Source: Paraburkholderia kirstenboschensis
GTDB lineage: Bacteria > Pseudomonadota > Gammaproteobacteria > Burkholderiales > Burkholderiaceae
Length of the DNA stretch: 64,000 bases
Assembly (NCBI RefSeq): GCF_904848585.1
Contig: NZ_CAJHCR010000001.1
Location: 868,001 to 932,000, forward strand
Reading direction: 5' to 3'
The notes under the pieces were generated by a model. It saw only the letters and a list, made by a program, of their open reading frames with translations, was not told where the DNA came from and searched no databases. The translations under genes and the position numbers were made by a program. Shown here one piece after another: positions 1 to 10,917 of this stretch. The first letter of the stretch is position 1, and each line of letters opens with the position of its first letter.

Positions 1-571
<571 letters not shown>

Positions 572-638
572 TTCGTCGTGATTGGACTGTTTCTAGCGCT
601 GACCGATGAGCCGGTTTTTCTTCGTGTCTGATTGACCT

Positions 639-680
639 CGCCGCCCTGCGTATAGCGCAGGGCGGCGCGTATTTATTGTG
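639..680 (+). terminator. Hairpin between eno and ftsB
   Basis: A perfect 12-bp stem (639-650 with 656-667) closes a 5-nt loop and is followed by an AT-rich stretch, not a clean T-run. It probably attenuates or stabilises the eno transcript. Termination efficiency is uncertain because the U-tract is interrupted. Confidence 0.55.
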
Positions 681-688
681 CTTACTTC

Positions 689-1120
689 ATGCGGCTCGTC
701 ACTGCTGTACTGATTGTTCTGCTGGCGTTGATCCAGTATCCGCTTTGGTGGGGCCATGGCGGCTGGTTGCGCGTGCACGAACTGCAGCAGCAGCTCGCGC
801 AGCAGATGCAAAAGAACGCCGACGCGAAACTGCGTAACGAGCGGATTCAGGGCGAGGTGCAGGATTTGCAGAACGGCACCGCTGCCGTCGAAGAGCGCGC
901 CCGCTACGAAATGGGCATGGTCAAGGACAGCGAAGTGTTCGTGCAATTCGTGTCCCCGAACGCACCTTTGCCGACGGCAAACGCGCCTTCGGCTTCCACC
1001 TCGACCCGCGGCGAAGTGTCGTCGGCACCGCTGCATGTCGTGCCGAATCCGGAGTCGCGTGCGAAGCCCGAGCGCAAGCACGGCGGCAAGGCAGCGAAAG
1101 ACAAGAAGCCCGCGCACTGA
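689..1120 (+). CDS. ftsB: Cell division protein FtsB
   Basis: This is a bitopic inner-membrane divisome protein that forms the FtsQ-FtsB-FtsL complex and links septal peptidoglycan synthesis to the Z-ring. It has a very short cytoplasmic start, one transmembrane helix (about residues 3-21), a leucine/glutamine-rich coiled coil (about 27-62) and the family [13 protein letters not shown] region. The tail after residue ~95 is rich in Pro/Ala/Ser and Lys and is longer than in E. coli (143 against about 103 residues), which is common in Burkholderia. Position directly after eno supports the call. Confidence 0.93.
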   Translation: MRLVTAVLIVLLALIQYPLWWGHGGWLRVHELQQQLAQQMQKNADAKLRNERIQGEVQDLQNGTAAVEERARYEMGMVKDSEVFVQFVSPNAPLPTANAPSASTSTRGEVSSAPLHVVPNPESRAKPERKHGGKAAKDKKPAH

Positions 1121-1150
1121 GCGCTGACGGCGACTCAATGCGAAGGCGAA

Positions 1151-1187
1151 AAAAAGGGCGCGGTGTCAATTGACCCGCGCCCTTTTT
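1151..1187. terminator. Bidirectional intrinsic terminator after ftsB
   Basis: The GGGCGCGG arm (1156-1163) pairs with CCGCGCCC (1175-1182). The stem is preceded by five A and followed by five T. It can therefore terminate ftsB on the plus strand and the lipoprotein gene that ends at 1273 on the minus strand. Confidence 0.85.
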
Positions 1188-1272
1188 ACATCAGCGAGCA
1201 TTCAACAGGCGAAACCGCGGCCGGAACGCTGTGATCGCCAGCGTTCCAGCGCTACCAGGCGCGCTCAGTTCG

Positions 1273-1656
1273 TCACCAGCCCCAAGGCCCGTAGCCGATG
1301 CCGACACCGGTGCCCCAGCCATGTCCCCATCCACCGCCGTAATAGCTGCCGTACACACTCACCGGCACGGGCGGACTGTAATAGCGCGACCACGCCTGCG
1401 CGGCGTTTTCGGCGGCGATTGCCTGGTTTTGCTCGGCCATGACCTGCTGGTCGATTGCGTCGTAACGCTCGCGCTCAGCGGGCGTGAGCGGTTGCGCGGC
1501 GCTGGCCATGCCCGACTGGTCGGCGGGCAGCCGGCTGTAAATGGGCGAGGGCCCCGGCGGGTCCATCATGCAACCGGCCAACGCAGTGACGCCGGCCAGC
1601 GCCGTCAACGTGGCGAGGGTGCGCGCGGGACGTAGCAGCGAGATAGAAATGCTCAT
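1273..1656 (-). CDS. Small glycine-rich lipoprotein of unknown function
   Basis: The 127-residue product has a charged N-terminus, a hydrophobic stretch and a lipobox (LAGC, Cys about residue 29), so it should be a lipid-anchored envelope protein. The mature part has a short helical region (PLTPAERERYDAIDQQ) and a C-terminal Tyr/Gly/Trp-rich tail with several YGG/GWG units. I do not recognise a named family. It is monocistronic, in the gap between hslO and the ftsB terminator. Confidence 0.75.
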   Translation of the reverse strand: MSISISLLRPARTLATLTALAGVTALAGCMMDPPGPSPIYSRLPADQSGMASAAQPLTPAERERYDAIDQQVMAEQNQAIAAENAAQAWSRYYSPPVPVSVYGSYYGGGWGHGWGTGVGIGYGPWGW

Positions 1657-1867
1657 GTTCGGTCTCGATCAGTCGGATACCTAAGTAAAACATGTGCAGC
1701 GGCATCGAGTGGCGCAGCCTCACAACGTCAAAGATACCGCGCCGCCTATGTGTGCAAAAGCCCGGAGCGGGGCGCGCGATTAATGACAATGGAAGTGATG
1801 GCAGGCGTCATCAGTTCAACCGAGGACGCCGCCGCGAGCGCGGAAAGCGCCCGCTTGGCCACCTGTT

Positions 1868-2815
1868 TCAGTGCCGTTGCCCAGCGGCCGGCGTCACACC
1901 TTGTGAGAGTGCGTTAGCGAGAAAAAGTTGCGCCACATCGACCGGGTCGAACTCATACCGCTGGTTGCAGAACTCACAATGAATCTCGACGTGGCCGCGC
2001 TCCTCGATCACGCCGTCCACCTCTTCCCGACCGAGCATCTTCAGCATCGAGCCCACTTTTTCACGCGAGCAGGTGCACTCGAAACGCGCGGCGGCCGGCT
2101 CGAAATGCTGAACGTTTTCCTGCCAGAAGAGCCGCCGGAACACCGTTTCCGGTTCTTCCTTCAGCAGTTCGTCTTGTGACAGCGTGCCGCCCAGCGTGCA
2201 AACGCGCTCCCACGTGTCCGCATCCAGCTCGCCCGGATGCGGGACGATGCCGCCGTCGCCCGGCAGCTTTTGCAGCAGCATGCCGACCGCGCGGTCGGAA
2301 TTCGCCGCGAGCCACAGGCGCGTGTCGAGCTGCTCCGAGTGATGCATGTAGTGCTCGAGCACTTCCGCCATGGAGTTGAGCGGACCGTCCACGCCCGACA
2401 GCGGCACGATGCTCTGATACGGCTGCTGACCCGGCTTCTTGTCGCGCGGATCGAGCGTGATTACGCAGCGGCCGTGGCCGCTTGCATTGAGCAACTCGAC
2501 CAGCGAGGCGCTCTCGCCGATCGTGCCTTCGTCGCCGGAAAGCTTGGCCGTGGCGCGCATCGACAGATCGGAGCTGCACTGAACCACCAGCATCTTGGCC
2601 GGGCCGTCGCCGAAAATCTGCATGATCAGCGTCCCGTCGAACTTCAGATTCGCCGACAACAGCGCGCATGCGGCCATCATCTCGCCGAGAATCGTCCGCA
2701 CCGGCGCCGGATACTCGCGCCGCGTCAGCACTTCCTGCCAGGTATTGCGCAGAGAAACGATTTCGCCGCGCACCGGCGCCGCGCTGAACATGAATTTTTG
2801 CAACTGGTCGCTCAC
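1868..2815 (-). CDS. hslO: Redox-regulated chaperone Hsp33
   Basis: This cytoplasmic holdase is switched on by oxidation. The N-terminal substrate-binding fold (LQKFMF, GEMMAACALLSANLKFDGTL, IMQIFGDGP) is followed by the C-terminal zinc redox switch. Its four cysteines lie in a CxC pair (about residues 247 and 249) and a CxxC pair (280 and 283), exactly as the family needs. At 315 residues it is slightly longer than E. coli Hsp33. It lies 74 bp downstream of the gamma-carbonic anhydrase gene on the same strand, so the two are probably cotranscribed. Confidence 0.96.
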   Translation of the reverse strand: MSDQLQKFMFSAAPVRGEIVSLRNTWQEVLTRREYPAPVRTILGEMMAACALLSANLKFDGTLIMQIFGDGPAKMLVVQCSSDLSMRATAKLSGDEGTIGESASLVELLNASGHGRCVITLDPRDKKPGQQPYQSIVPLSGVDGPLNSMAEVLEHYMHHSEQLDTRLWLAANSDRAVGMLLQKLPGDGGIVPHPGELDADTWERVCTLGGTLSQDELLKEEPETVFRRLFWQENVQHFEPAAARFECTCSREKVGSMLKMLGREEVDGVIEERGHVEIHCEFCNQRYEFDPVDVAQLFLANALSQGVTPAAGQRH

Positions 2816-2889
2816 AACTTTTCCTCAGTCGAATGGCGCGCCACGGCGATATGCCGTGTCCGCGCCGTGCGCGCTGCGCGCCCGGCCGG

Positions 2890-3414
2890 TCAGCCGATGC
2901 GCACGAGCTGCGCCTTGAAATACTCGCGGCGCTCGGCATAGCTTGCCGCGCCGCGCTGCATGTTGGCGATATCCGTCTCGGTCAATTCGCGCACCACCTT
3001 AGCGGGCGCGCCGAGAATCAGCGAATTATCGGGAAACACCTTGCCTTCGGTCACGATGGCGCCCGCTCCGACCAGACAGTTGCGGCCGATTACCGCTCCA
3101 TTCAAGACCACCGCCTGAATTCCGATCAGCGAGCCTTCCTTGATCGTGCAGCCGTGCAACATCACCTGATGACCGATCGTGACGTTCGGCTCGATCGTCA
3201 GCGGAAAGCCGGGGTCGGTATGCAGGACCGCGTTCTCCTGAACGTTGCTGCCCGCGCCCAACGTGATCGGCTCGTTGTCGCCGCGTAGCGTCGCGCCGAA
3301 CCAGACGCTCGAATTTTCCGCGAGCGTCACATTGCCGATGATGGTCGCGGAGTCCGCGACGAATACGCTTTCGTGGATGGTCGGTGCGGCGTCGCCAAGC
3401 TTGTAAATGGTCAC
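2890..3414 (-). CDS. Gamma-class carbonic anhydrase family protein
   Basis: This is a left-handed beta-helix protein of the gamma-carbonic anhydrase/PaaY-YrdA family, built of hexapeptide repeats (for example NVTLAENSSVWFGATLRGD, VLNGAVIGRNCLVGAGAIV) with family histidines in TIGHQVMLHGCTI. I chose the GTG at 3414 because AGGAGA lies just upstream and the product then begins TIYKLGD as in homologues (174 residues). A longer upstream extension is low-complexity arginine-rich and unlikely. It may hydrate CO2 or act on an acyl substrate; the substrate cannot be read from sequence. Confidence 0.9.
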   Translation of the reverse strand: MTIYKLGDAAPTIHESVFVADSATIIGNVTLAENSSVWFGATLRGDNEPITLGAGSNVQENAVLHTDPGFPLTIEPNVTIGHQVMLHGCTIKEGSLIGIQAVVLNGAVIGRNCLVGAGAIVTEGKVFPDNSLILGAPAKVVRELTETDIANMQRGAASYAERREYFKAQLVRIG

Positions 3415-3627
3415 GTTGTCTCCTCGTGGATCGGTCGCCGGGCGCGGGACGGGCCGCGCCCGTGCGTGGCAGGCGGCTCTTCGTCGCTGCGTCCGGCGCT
3501 CGCGATTGTCGAATCGAGTATTGTAAACGGTTGTGTGGTTGTCACGCTTAGGCCTCGCAAGACGGTTCCGCGCCAGCCCGATCACGTCTTCCTCATCATT
3601 CCCATTGCATTTACCGATTCATATCTG

Positions 3628-4527
3628 ATGATGTTCGCCGTTCTACCAGATTCCTGCGCGCCGTCCGGTTCGGCAGATCAACCCGCGCCCGGCACCAGCG
3701 GTCGGCCGCTGTGCGCGCGCACCGCCGCGCTCGCCGCTCTGCGCGAAGCCCATCCGGTCACCAAGGCGGCCGCGGCGCGCGCGTTATATGCCGCCGTACT
3801 CGACGGCAGCGCGCCATGCCCTGCGGAACTCGAACTCGACGAACCTCCGGAACTCCCGGGCCGCCCCGCACGGCCTGACCTCGTCGAGCCGCGCAAGCTC
3901 GGGCGGCGCAGCATGCAATCGCCGCAAGGGCGCGCGGTGTTGCTGCACGCGCTCGCGCACATCGAATTCAACGCGATCAACCTGGCGCTCGACGCCGTCT
4001 GGCGCTTCGCCGGCATGCCCGCCGCCTTCTACACAGACTGGCTCAAGGTCGCAGCCGAAGAGGCGTATCACTTTTCGCTGCTTACAGCGCGGCTCGCCGA
4101 TTACGGCCATGCATATGGCGATTTTCCCGCGCACGACGGTCTATGGGACATGTGCGAACGCACCCGTGGCGACGTGCTCGCGCGCATGGCGCTGGTGCCA
4201 CGCACGCTCGAAGCACGTGGCCTCGACGCCTCTCCGCCTATCCGTGCGCGTTTGCAGCAGGCGGGAGATCATGCGTCGGCGTCGATTCTGGACGTGATCC
4301 TGCGCGACGAAATCGGTCATGTGCTGATCGGCAACCGGTGGTTTCGGTATCTGTGCGACGAGGGCGGTCTGGATCCGCACGTCACGTACACGCGCCTTGC
4401 CGACCAGTATCACGCGCCGAAATTGCGTGGTCCGTTCAATTTCGAAGCGCGCCGCGACGCTGGTTTCGACGACACGGAACTCGCCGAACTGGCCGCGCTG
4501 GCGGGCATTGACGTAGGCAGCGCATAG
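3628..4527 (+). CDS. Ferritin-like DUF455 family protein
   Basis: This is a 299-residue conserved protein with a ferritin-like four-helix architecture. Acidic/His motifs that would bind a di-metal centre are visible: HALAHIEFNAINLALD, VAAEEAYHFSLL and RDEIGHVLIGN. Homologues are annotated DUF455 and sit with ferritin-like oxidases; no reaction is established. Start choice is ATG 3628 or 3631, since the frame upstream has no plausible coding content. It is divergent from the gamma-carbonic anhydrase gene. Confidence 0.85.
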   Translation: MMFAVLPDSCAPSGSADQPAPGTSGRPLCARTAALAALREAHPVTKAAAARALYAAVLDGSAPCPAELELDEPPELPGRPARPDLVEPRKLGRRSMQSPQGRAVLLHALAHIEFNAINLALDAVWRFAGMPAAFYTDWLKVAAEEAYHFSLLTARLADYGHAYGDFPAHDGLWDMCERTRGDVLARMALVPRTLEARGLDASPPIRARLQQAGDHASASILDVILRDEIGHVLIGNRWFRYLCDEGGLDPHVTYTRLADQYHAPKLRGPFNFEARRDAGFDDTELAELAALAGIDVGSA

Positions 4528-4594
4528 ACAGACCCGGCAACCCGTGGCTGAGGTTTGTCACGGCTTGCGTCAGCCCTTCGTACGGTTATCTCGT

Positions 4595-4600
4595 TATAAT
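4595..4600 (+). promoter_or_regulatory. Candidate -10 element upstream of the alpha/beta hydrolase
   Basis: A perfect TATAAT hexamer lies 30 bp before the ATG at 4631. I see no good -35 hexamer at the expected distance, so only the -10 is proposed. Confidence 0.4.
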
Positions 4601-4630
4601 AGAACGACCATTCTTTTTTCGTAACCGATC

Positions 4631-5515
4631 ATGAACACTTCCCGCTCCGAGTTCGTCGCCGTGCGAGGCGTCCGTCTGCATGTGCGGCGTTGGGGCAACC
4701 CCGATGCGCCGGCGCTGTTCATGCTCCACGGCTGGATGGACGTGGCGGCGTCATTCCAGTTCGTCGTCGATGCACTGGGCGGCGACTGGCAGGTCATTGC
4801 GCCGGACATGCGCGGCTTCGGCCTTTCGGACTGGCCGGTGGCGCAAAGCGGCGGCGGCCACTACTGGTTCCACGATTACCTTGCCGATCTCGACGCGTTG
4901 CTCGATCACTATGCGCCGACCGGCCAGGTCAATCTGGTCGGGCATAGCCTCGGTGCGAACATCGTCTGCCTGTACGCTGGCGTGCGGCCCGGGCGGGTGC
5001 GCCGCGTGGTCGACCTCGAGGGCTTTGGACTTGCACCTTCCCATGCGGCGCAGTCGCCGAAACGTCTGCAAAACTGGCTCGACGAGTTGCGCGATCCGCC
5101 GAAGCTGAAGCGCTATGCGTCGCTCGACGAAGTGGCCGGCCGCCTCGTCAAGACGAATCCGCGTCTGGCCGCAGCGCGCGCGCAGTTTCTTGCAGAGCAT
5201 TGGTCGAAGCCGGACGGCGACGGGCGTTTCATGCTGCTTGCCGACCCGGCGCACAAGCTGCGTGGCCCGACGCTGTACCGGCTGGACGAGGTCATGGCCG
5301 TCTGGCGCAAGGTGAGCGCGAAGGTGCTGCACGTCGAAGCCGCCCATTCGCCGACGCTCGCCGCGATTGCGGGCGAGATTCCGCTCGACGAATTCAAGGC
5401 GCGCTTCCAGGCTTTTCCGGATTGGCGCGAAAAGATCATCGACGAGGCGGGGCACATGGTGCACCACGACCAGCCGGAGCAGGTGGCGGCGCTGATCGAG
5501 GGATTCTGCGCGTAG
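4631..5515 (+). CDS. Alpha/beta-fold hydrolase
   Basis: The 294-residue product has a classical alpha/beta hydrolase layout. An oxyanion-hole HG (residues 33-34, in MLHGWMD) comes first, then the nucleophile elbow GHSLGAN with Ser106, and a C-terminal catalytic His (about 275, in EAGHMVHHDQPE). The acid is probably one of the Asp residues in the late core. There is no signal peptide, so it is cytoplasmic. The substrate is unknown. It stands alone between the DUF455 gene and the PHP-domain gene. Confidence 0.9.
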   Translation: MNTSRSEFVAVRGVRLHVRRWGNPDAPALFMLHGWMDVAASFQFVVDALGGDWQVIAPDMRGFGLSDWPVAQSGGGHYWFHDYLADLDALLDHYAPTGQVNLVGHSLGANIVCLYAGVRPGRVRRVVDLEGFGLAPSHAAQSPKRLQNWLDELRDPPKLKRYASLDEVAGRLVKTNPRLAAARAQFLAEHWSKPDGDGRFMLLADPAHKLRGPTLYRLDEVMAVWRKVSAKVLHVEAAHSPTLAAIAGEIPLDEFKARFQAFPDWREKIIDEAGHMVHHDQPEQVAALIEGFCA

Positions 5516-5642
5516 CGCGATTGCAAACGCGAGGGTGCCCGCGCAGCCGGCGCAGCAGGCTAACGGAGAAACGACGGCGAGAGATTGCCCTGCGGTCACT
5601 TACTGCGTTGCAGTAAAATGATTGCAGAACCTTCTCCAGACG

Positions 5643-6476
5643 ATGATGAACGCCGACCTCCACTGTCACTCCACCGTTTCCGACGGCCAGTTTGCGCCGG
5701 CCGATGTCGCGCGCCGTGCGCATGCGGGGGGCGTGACCTTGTGGGCGCTGACCGATCACGACGAACTGGCCGGCCAGCGCGAAGCGCGTGAAGCAGCCGC
5801 GGAACTCGGCATGAGCTATGTCAGCGGCGTGGAAATTTCGGTAACCTGGGCGGCGCGTACGGTGCACATCGTCGGGCTCGGCATCGATCCCACGAGTTCC
5901 GTGCTGATCGACGGCCTTGCGCGCACCCGCAACGGGCGGGCCGCGCGAGCGGAAGCGATCGGCGAGCAACTGGCCACGCTCGGCATCCCCGACGCCTACC
6001 AGGGCGCGCTCAAATACGTGTCGAACCCGGACATGATCTCGCGCACCCATTTCGCGCGCTTCATGGTCGAGAGCGGCTACGCCAGTTCCACGCAAGACGT
6101 GTTCAACCGCTATCTCGGCGACGGCAAGCCCGGCTATGTATCGCACCGCTGGGCGAAGCTGGCGGACGCGGTCGGCTGGATCAAGGCCGCGGGCGGCGAG
6201 GCGATCGTCGCGCATCCGGGCCGTTACGCGTACTCGCCGGTCGAATTCGACGCGTTTTTCGCCGAATTCATCGACCTCGGTGGCAAGGCGATCGAAGTCG
6301 TGACAGGCAGCCACACGCCCGATCAATACCGCGAATACGCCGACGTGGCCCGCCGCTTCGGCTTCGAGGCTTCGCGTGGCTCGGACTTCCACGCGCCCGG
6401 CGAGGGCCGCGTCGAACTCGGCACGTTGCCGCCGCTTCCTTCCGATCTCAAGCCCGTCTGGGAACGCTGGCTGTGA
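5643..6476 (+). CDS. PHP-domain phosphoesterase (YciV/RNase AM family)
   Basis: This cytoplasmic metal-dependent phosphoesterase belongs to the polymerase-and-histidinol-phosphatase family. It has the N-terminal HxH (DLHCHS), TDHDEL, GVEISV, a central HP (VAHPGRYAY) and the late SDFHAPG motif that together bind the metal cluster. YciV-type members act as 5'-3' exoribonuclease on rRNA ends and as nucleoside 3',5'-bisphosphate phosphatase. I prefer ATG 5643 or 5646 because homologues start right before NADLHCHS. It heads a yciV-yciO-protease-trpS cluster. Confidence 0.9.
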   Translation: MMNADLHCHSTVSDGQFAPADVARRAHAGGVTLWALTDHDELAGQREAREAAAELGMSYVSGVEISVTWAARTVHIVGLGIDPTSSVLIDGLARTRNGRAARAEAIGEQLATLGIPDAYQGALKYVSNPDMISRTHFARFMVESGYASSTQDVFNRYLGDGKPGYVSHRWAKLADAVGWIKAAGGEAIVAHPGRYAYSPVEFDAFFAEFIDLGGKAIEVVTGSHTPDQYREYADVARRFGFEASRGSDFHAPGEGRVELGTLPPLPSDLKPVWERWL

Positions 6477-6654
6477 ACGCGCGCCGTGCCAGTGCGGCAC
6501 GTCGCGTGCGGGAGCCGGCCGTTTGCGCGCTCGCTCGCTCCCCGCGTAAGGATCTGCGTCGTTCGCTGCAGATCCGGGCGGTCACTCCGGGCGTCGCGCG
6601 CGTCCCGCTCATTCGCCATAATTTGCCGTCGATCCTCAGCCATCGTTAGCCGCC

Positions 6655-7290
6655 ATGTCCCAATACTTTCGGCTTCATCCAGATAACCCGCAGCCGCGCC
6701 TCGTCAAACAGGCGGTGCAGATCATCAACGACGGCGGCGTGGTCGCGTTGCCGACCGATTCCAGCTACGCGCTCGCCTGTCATCTCGACGACAAGAACGC
6801 GGTCGAACGCCTGCGCCGGATTCGCGGGCTGGATGAAAAGCAGCTGCTGTCGCTCCTCGTGCGCGATCTGTCGGAACTGTCGAACTTCGCGATGGTGGAC
6901 AACCGCCAGTACCGGCTCATCAAATCCGTGACGCCGGGGCCCTACGTCTTCGTGCTGCAGGCGACCAAGGAAGTGCCGCGGCGCCTGTCGCATCCGTCGC
7001 GCAAGACGATCGGCCTGCGCGTGCCGGATCATGCGATCACGCTCGCGATTCTCGGCGAACTCGGCCAGCCGCTGCTCGGCTCGACGCTGATAATGCCGGG
7101 GGAATCCGCGCCGCTGAACGATCCCGAGGAAATCCGCGGGCGGCTGGAGAAGCAACTGGATCTCGTGATCGACGGCGGCGCCTGCGTGTGCGAACCGTCC
7201 ACGGTGATCGATCTGACCGGCGACGAGCCGGTGCTGGTGCGGGCAGGGCGCGGTTCTCTCGCGCCATTCGGTCTCGAAGAGACGGCATGA
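6655..7290 (+). CDS. YciO-type Sua5/YrdC domain protein
   Basis: The 211-residue protein is a YrdC-fold nucleotide/threonylcarbamoyl binding protein of the YciO branch. Motifs include VVALPTDSSYAL, the basic RLRRIRGLDEKQ, TPGPYVFVLQAT and SRKTIGLRVPDH. The canonical members TsaC/Sua5 make threonylcarbamoyl-AMP for tRNA t6A; YciO is a related paralogue with a weaker or different role. It follows the YciV gene by about 180 bp, the pairing also found in E. coli. Confidence 0.92.
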   Translation: MSQYFRLHPDNPQPRLVKQAVQIINDGGVVALPTDSSYALACHLDDKNAVERLRRIRGLDEKQLLSLLVRDLSELSNFAMVDNRQYRLIKSVTPGPYVFVLQATKEVPRRLSHPSRKTIGLRVPDHAITLAILGELGQPLLGSTLIMPGESAPLNDPEEIRGRLEKQLDLVIDGGACVCEPSTVIDLTGDEPVLVRAGRGSLAPFGLEETA

Positions 7291-7337
7291 GCGAAAGCGG
7301 ACAGACGCACGCAATCGCATTGTTACAATAGCGAGTT

Positions 7338-8000
7338 ATGGATTCTTCCCTGATACAAACCATCGCGGTCTACGCGTTGCCGGTGATTTTCGCGATCACG
7401 CTGCACGAGGCCGCGCATGGCTACGTCGCGCGCTGGCTCGGCGACAACACGGCCTACGTGCTCGGCCGCGTTTCCATCAATCCGATGCGGCACATCGATC
7501 CGCTCGGCACGATTGCGATTCCGTTGCTGCTTTACTTCGCGACGAGCGGCGCGTTCATGTTCGGCTATGCGAAGCCGGTACCCGTCGCTTTCGGCAACCT
7601 GCGCAATCCGCGCTGGGGGAGCCTCTGGGTCGCCGCCGCCGGCCCCGCGTGCAACTTCGTGCAGGCGCTCATCTGGGGCCTCTTCGGCGTGGCGCTGGCG
7701 GTGACGGCTGTCGACGAACCGTTTTTCACGCGCATGGCGGGCGCGGGCGTTGGCGTGAATCTCGTGCTCGGCGTGCTCAATCTGTTTCCGCTGCCGCCGC
7801 TCGACGGCGGCCGCGTGCTGATGGCGCTACTGCCGCCGCGGCAGGCCATCACGTTGTCGCGACTCGAACCGTATGGCTTTTTCATCGTCATGGCGCTGGT
7901 CATGACGGGCACGCTGACGCGTTACTGGCTCGGCCCGCTCGTTACACTCGGTTATAGCGCGATCACCGCAATCCTGACTCCACTTGTTTCGCTTTTCTAA
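7338..8000 (+). CDS. Site-2 protease family (M50) membrane metalloprotease
   Basis: This is a small polytopic zinc metalloprotease of the rhomboid-like YwhC/site-2 protease group. The HEAAH zinc motif (His23, Glu24, His27) sits in the first membrane helix, and the second ligand region is NLFPLPPLDGGRV. About five to six hydrophobic helices fill 220 residues and no PDZ domain is present. Its substrate is unknown. It lies 6 bp before trpS and is probably translated from the same mRNA. Confidence 0.92.
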   Translation: MDSSLIQTIAVYALPVIFAITLHEAAHGYVARWLGDNTAYVLGRVSINPMRHIDPLGTIAIPLLLYFATSGAFMFGYAKPVPVAFGNLRNPRWGSLWVAAAGPACNFVQALIWGLFGVALAVTAVDEPFFTRMAGAGVGVNLVLGVLNLFPLPPLDGGRVLMALLPPRQAITLSRLEPYGFFIVMALVMTGTLTRYWLGPLVTLGYSAITAILTPLVSLF

Positions 8001-8006
8001 ATAACC

Positions 8007-9209
8007 ATGTTCCCAGACCGTATCTTCTCCGGCATGCGGCCCACCGGGTCGCTGCACCTCGGCCACTATCACGGCGTGCTGAAAAACTGGGTGCGGCTGC
8101 AGTCCGAATACCCGTGCTTCTTCTGTGTGGTCGACTGGCACGCATTGACGACCCACTACGAAACGCCCGAGGTGATCGAAAAGAACGTGTGGGACGTGCT
8201 GATCGACTGGCTCGCTTCAGGTATCGATCCGGCGCAGGCCACGCTGTTCATTCAGAGCAAGGTGCCGGAGCATGCCGAGCTCGCGCTGCTGCTCGGCATG
8301 AGCACGCCGCTCGGCTGGCTCGAACGCGTGCCGACCTACAAGGAGCAGCAGGAAAAGCTGAAGGACAAGGATCTGTCCACGTACGGCTTTCTCGGCTATC
8401 CGGTGCTGATGGCGGCGGACATTCTGCTGTATCGCGGCTCGCTCGTGCCGGTCGGTGAAGACCAGGTGCCGCACGTGGAAATGACGCGCGAAATCGCGCG
8501 CCGTTTCAATTACCTGTACGGCCGCGAACCGGGCTTCGAAGAGAAGGCCAACGAAGCCGCGAAGAAGCTCGGCGGCAAACGCGCGAAGCTCTATCACGAA
8601 CTGCGCAACGCCTACCAGCAGGACGGTGACGACGAAGCGCTCGAACAGGCGCGCGCCATGTTGCAGGAATCGCAGAGCCTGTCGATGAACGACCGTGAGC
8701 GTTTGTTCGGCTACCTCGAAGGTTCGCGCAAGATCATTCTGGTCGAGCCGCAAGCGCTGCTGACCGAAGCGTCGCGCATGCCTGGCCTCGACGGTCAGAA
8801 AATGTCGAAGTCGTACGGCAACACGATCGGTCTGCGCGAAGACGCCGAGACCATCACGAAAAAAGTGCGGACCATGCCGACCGATCCGGCACGCGTGCGC
8901 CGCACCGATCCGGGCGATCCGGACAAGTGCCCGGTGTGGCAACTGCATCAGGTCTATACCGACGAAACCACGCACGAGTGGGTTCAGAAGGGTTGCCGTT
9001 CGGCGGGCATCGGTTGTCTCGAATGCAAGCAGCCGGTGATCGAAGGCATCCTGCGCGAACAGCAGCCGATGCTCGAGCGCGCGCAGAAGTACATGGACGA
9101 TCCGTCGCTGCTGCGCGCGATCGTCGCCGACGGCTGTGACAAGGCCCGCCGCTTCGCCACGGAAACGATGCGCGACGTGCGCGAGGCCATGGGCCTGTCG
9201 TACAACTGA
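8007..9209 (+). CDS. trpS: Tryptophanyl-tRNA synthetase
   Basis: This class I aminoacyl-tRNA synthetase charges tRNA-Trp. The HIGH-like signature TGSLHLGHYHG (around residues 13-23) and KMSKS (in DGQKMSKSYGN) are intact. At 400 residues it is longer than E. coli TrpS because of an inserted Lys/Glu/Gln-rich helical segment before KMSKS, a form seen in Betaproteobacteria. A late cysteine cluster (CRSAGIGCLECK) may bind metal. It is closely linked to the upstream protease and downstream methyltransferase genes. Confidence 0.96.
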   Translation: MFPDRIFSGMRPTGSLHLGHYHGVLKNWVRLQSEYPCFFCVVDWHALTTHYETPEVIEKNVWDVLIDWLASGIDPAQATLFIQSKVPEHAELALLLGMSTPLGWLERVPTYKEQQEKLKDKDLSTYGFLGYPVLMAADILLYRGSLVPVGEDQVPHVEMTREIARRFNYLYGREPGFEEKANEAAKKLGGKRAKLYHELRNAYQQDGDDEALEQARAMLQESQSLSMNDRERLFGYLEGSRKIILVEPQALLTEASRMPGLDGQKMSKSYGNTIGLREDAETITKKVRTMPTDPARVRRTDPGDPDKCPVWQLHQVYTDETTHEWVQKGCRSAGIGCLECKQPVIEGILREQQPMLERAQKYMDDPSLLRAIVADGCDKARRFATETMRDVREAMGLSYN

Positions 9210-9226
9210 ACGACCGCGTTGACGCG

Positions 9227-9823
9227 ATGAGCACGACCGCTGTCATGCATGGATTGGGCGAGCCGTCGCGCTGGGTGCGTCAGTGGGCGCATCTGGTCGC
9301 GGCGGGCGGCGCGGTGCTCGACGTGGCTTCTGGCGCGGGGCGGCACGCGCGCTTTTTTGCGTCGCTGGGCCATCAGGTGACGGCGATCGACCGCGACGCG
9401 GCCGCGCTGAATGCGCTGGCCGACGAGCCGCTCGTCACGCCGGTCGCGGCCGACATCGAAAACGCTCCTTGGCCTTTGGCGTCGCACGCGCGGTTCGCCG
9501 CGGTGGTCGTCACGAACTATCTGCACCGGCCGCTTTTTCCCCAGTTGATGCGCTCGCTCGCGCCCGGCGGCGTACTGGTTTACGAGACGTTCGCGCAAGG
9601 AAACGAAAGGGTGGGCAAGCCATCTAATCCCGCGTTCCTGCTCGCGCCCGGCGAGCTGCTCGAGGTGGTGCGCGCCCGGTTGCGAGTGGTGGCGTTTCAG
9701 GACGGTTTTCTCGCGCAGCCACGCCCGGCTTACGTCCAGCGCATCTGCGCAATTCTGGAGCCGGACCGCTCAGACAATTCCGCACAGGCGGCGCCCCCGC
9801 CTTGTTACGAGTTGCCTGTCTAA
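9227..9823 (+). CDS. SAM-dependent methyltransferase (class I)
   Basis: The 198-residue protein has a Rossmann-like methyltransferase core: motif I VLDVASGAGRHARFF, an acidic post-I residue in AIDRDAAAL, and motif IV region AAVVVTNYLHRPL. The acceptor substrate is unknown. It begins 18 bp after trpS, which suggests cotranscription. Confidence 0.88.
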   Translation: MSTTAVMHGLGEPSRWVRQWAHLVAAGGAVLDVASGAGRHARFFASLGHQVTAIDRDAAALNALADEPLVTPVAADIENAPWPLASHARFAAVVVTNYLHRPLFPQLMRSLAPGGVLVYETFAQGNERVGKPSNPAFLLAPGELLEVVRARLRVVAFQDGFLAQPRPAYVQRICAILEPDRSDNSAQAAPPPCYELPV

Positions 9824-9866
9824 TCCGCTACAATCGCGGTTTACCTGATCAAATTCATGGCGTTTC

Positions 9867-10793
<927 letters not shown>

Positions 10794-10917
10794 GCGGCCC
10801 GTCCGCGTACCCTCGGCGCTCACCCAGTCCACTGGCATTCCCTTAACCGACGTCGATCCAGCCCACGTTCCCGGCACACAGAACCAGGCACCGCGTTCCA
10901 GCATCACGAAGGACCTC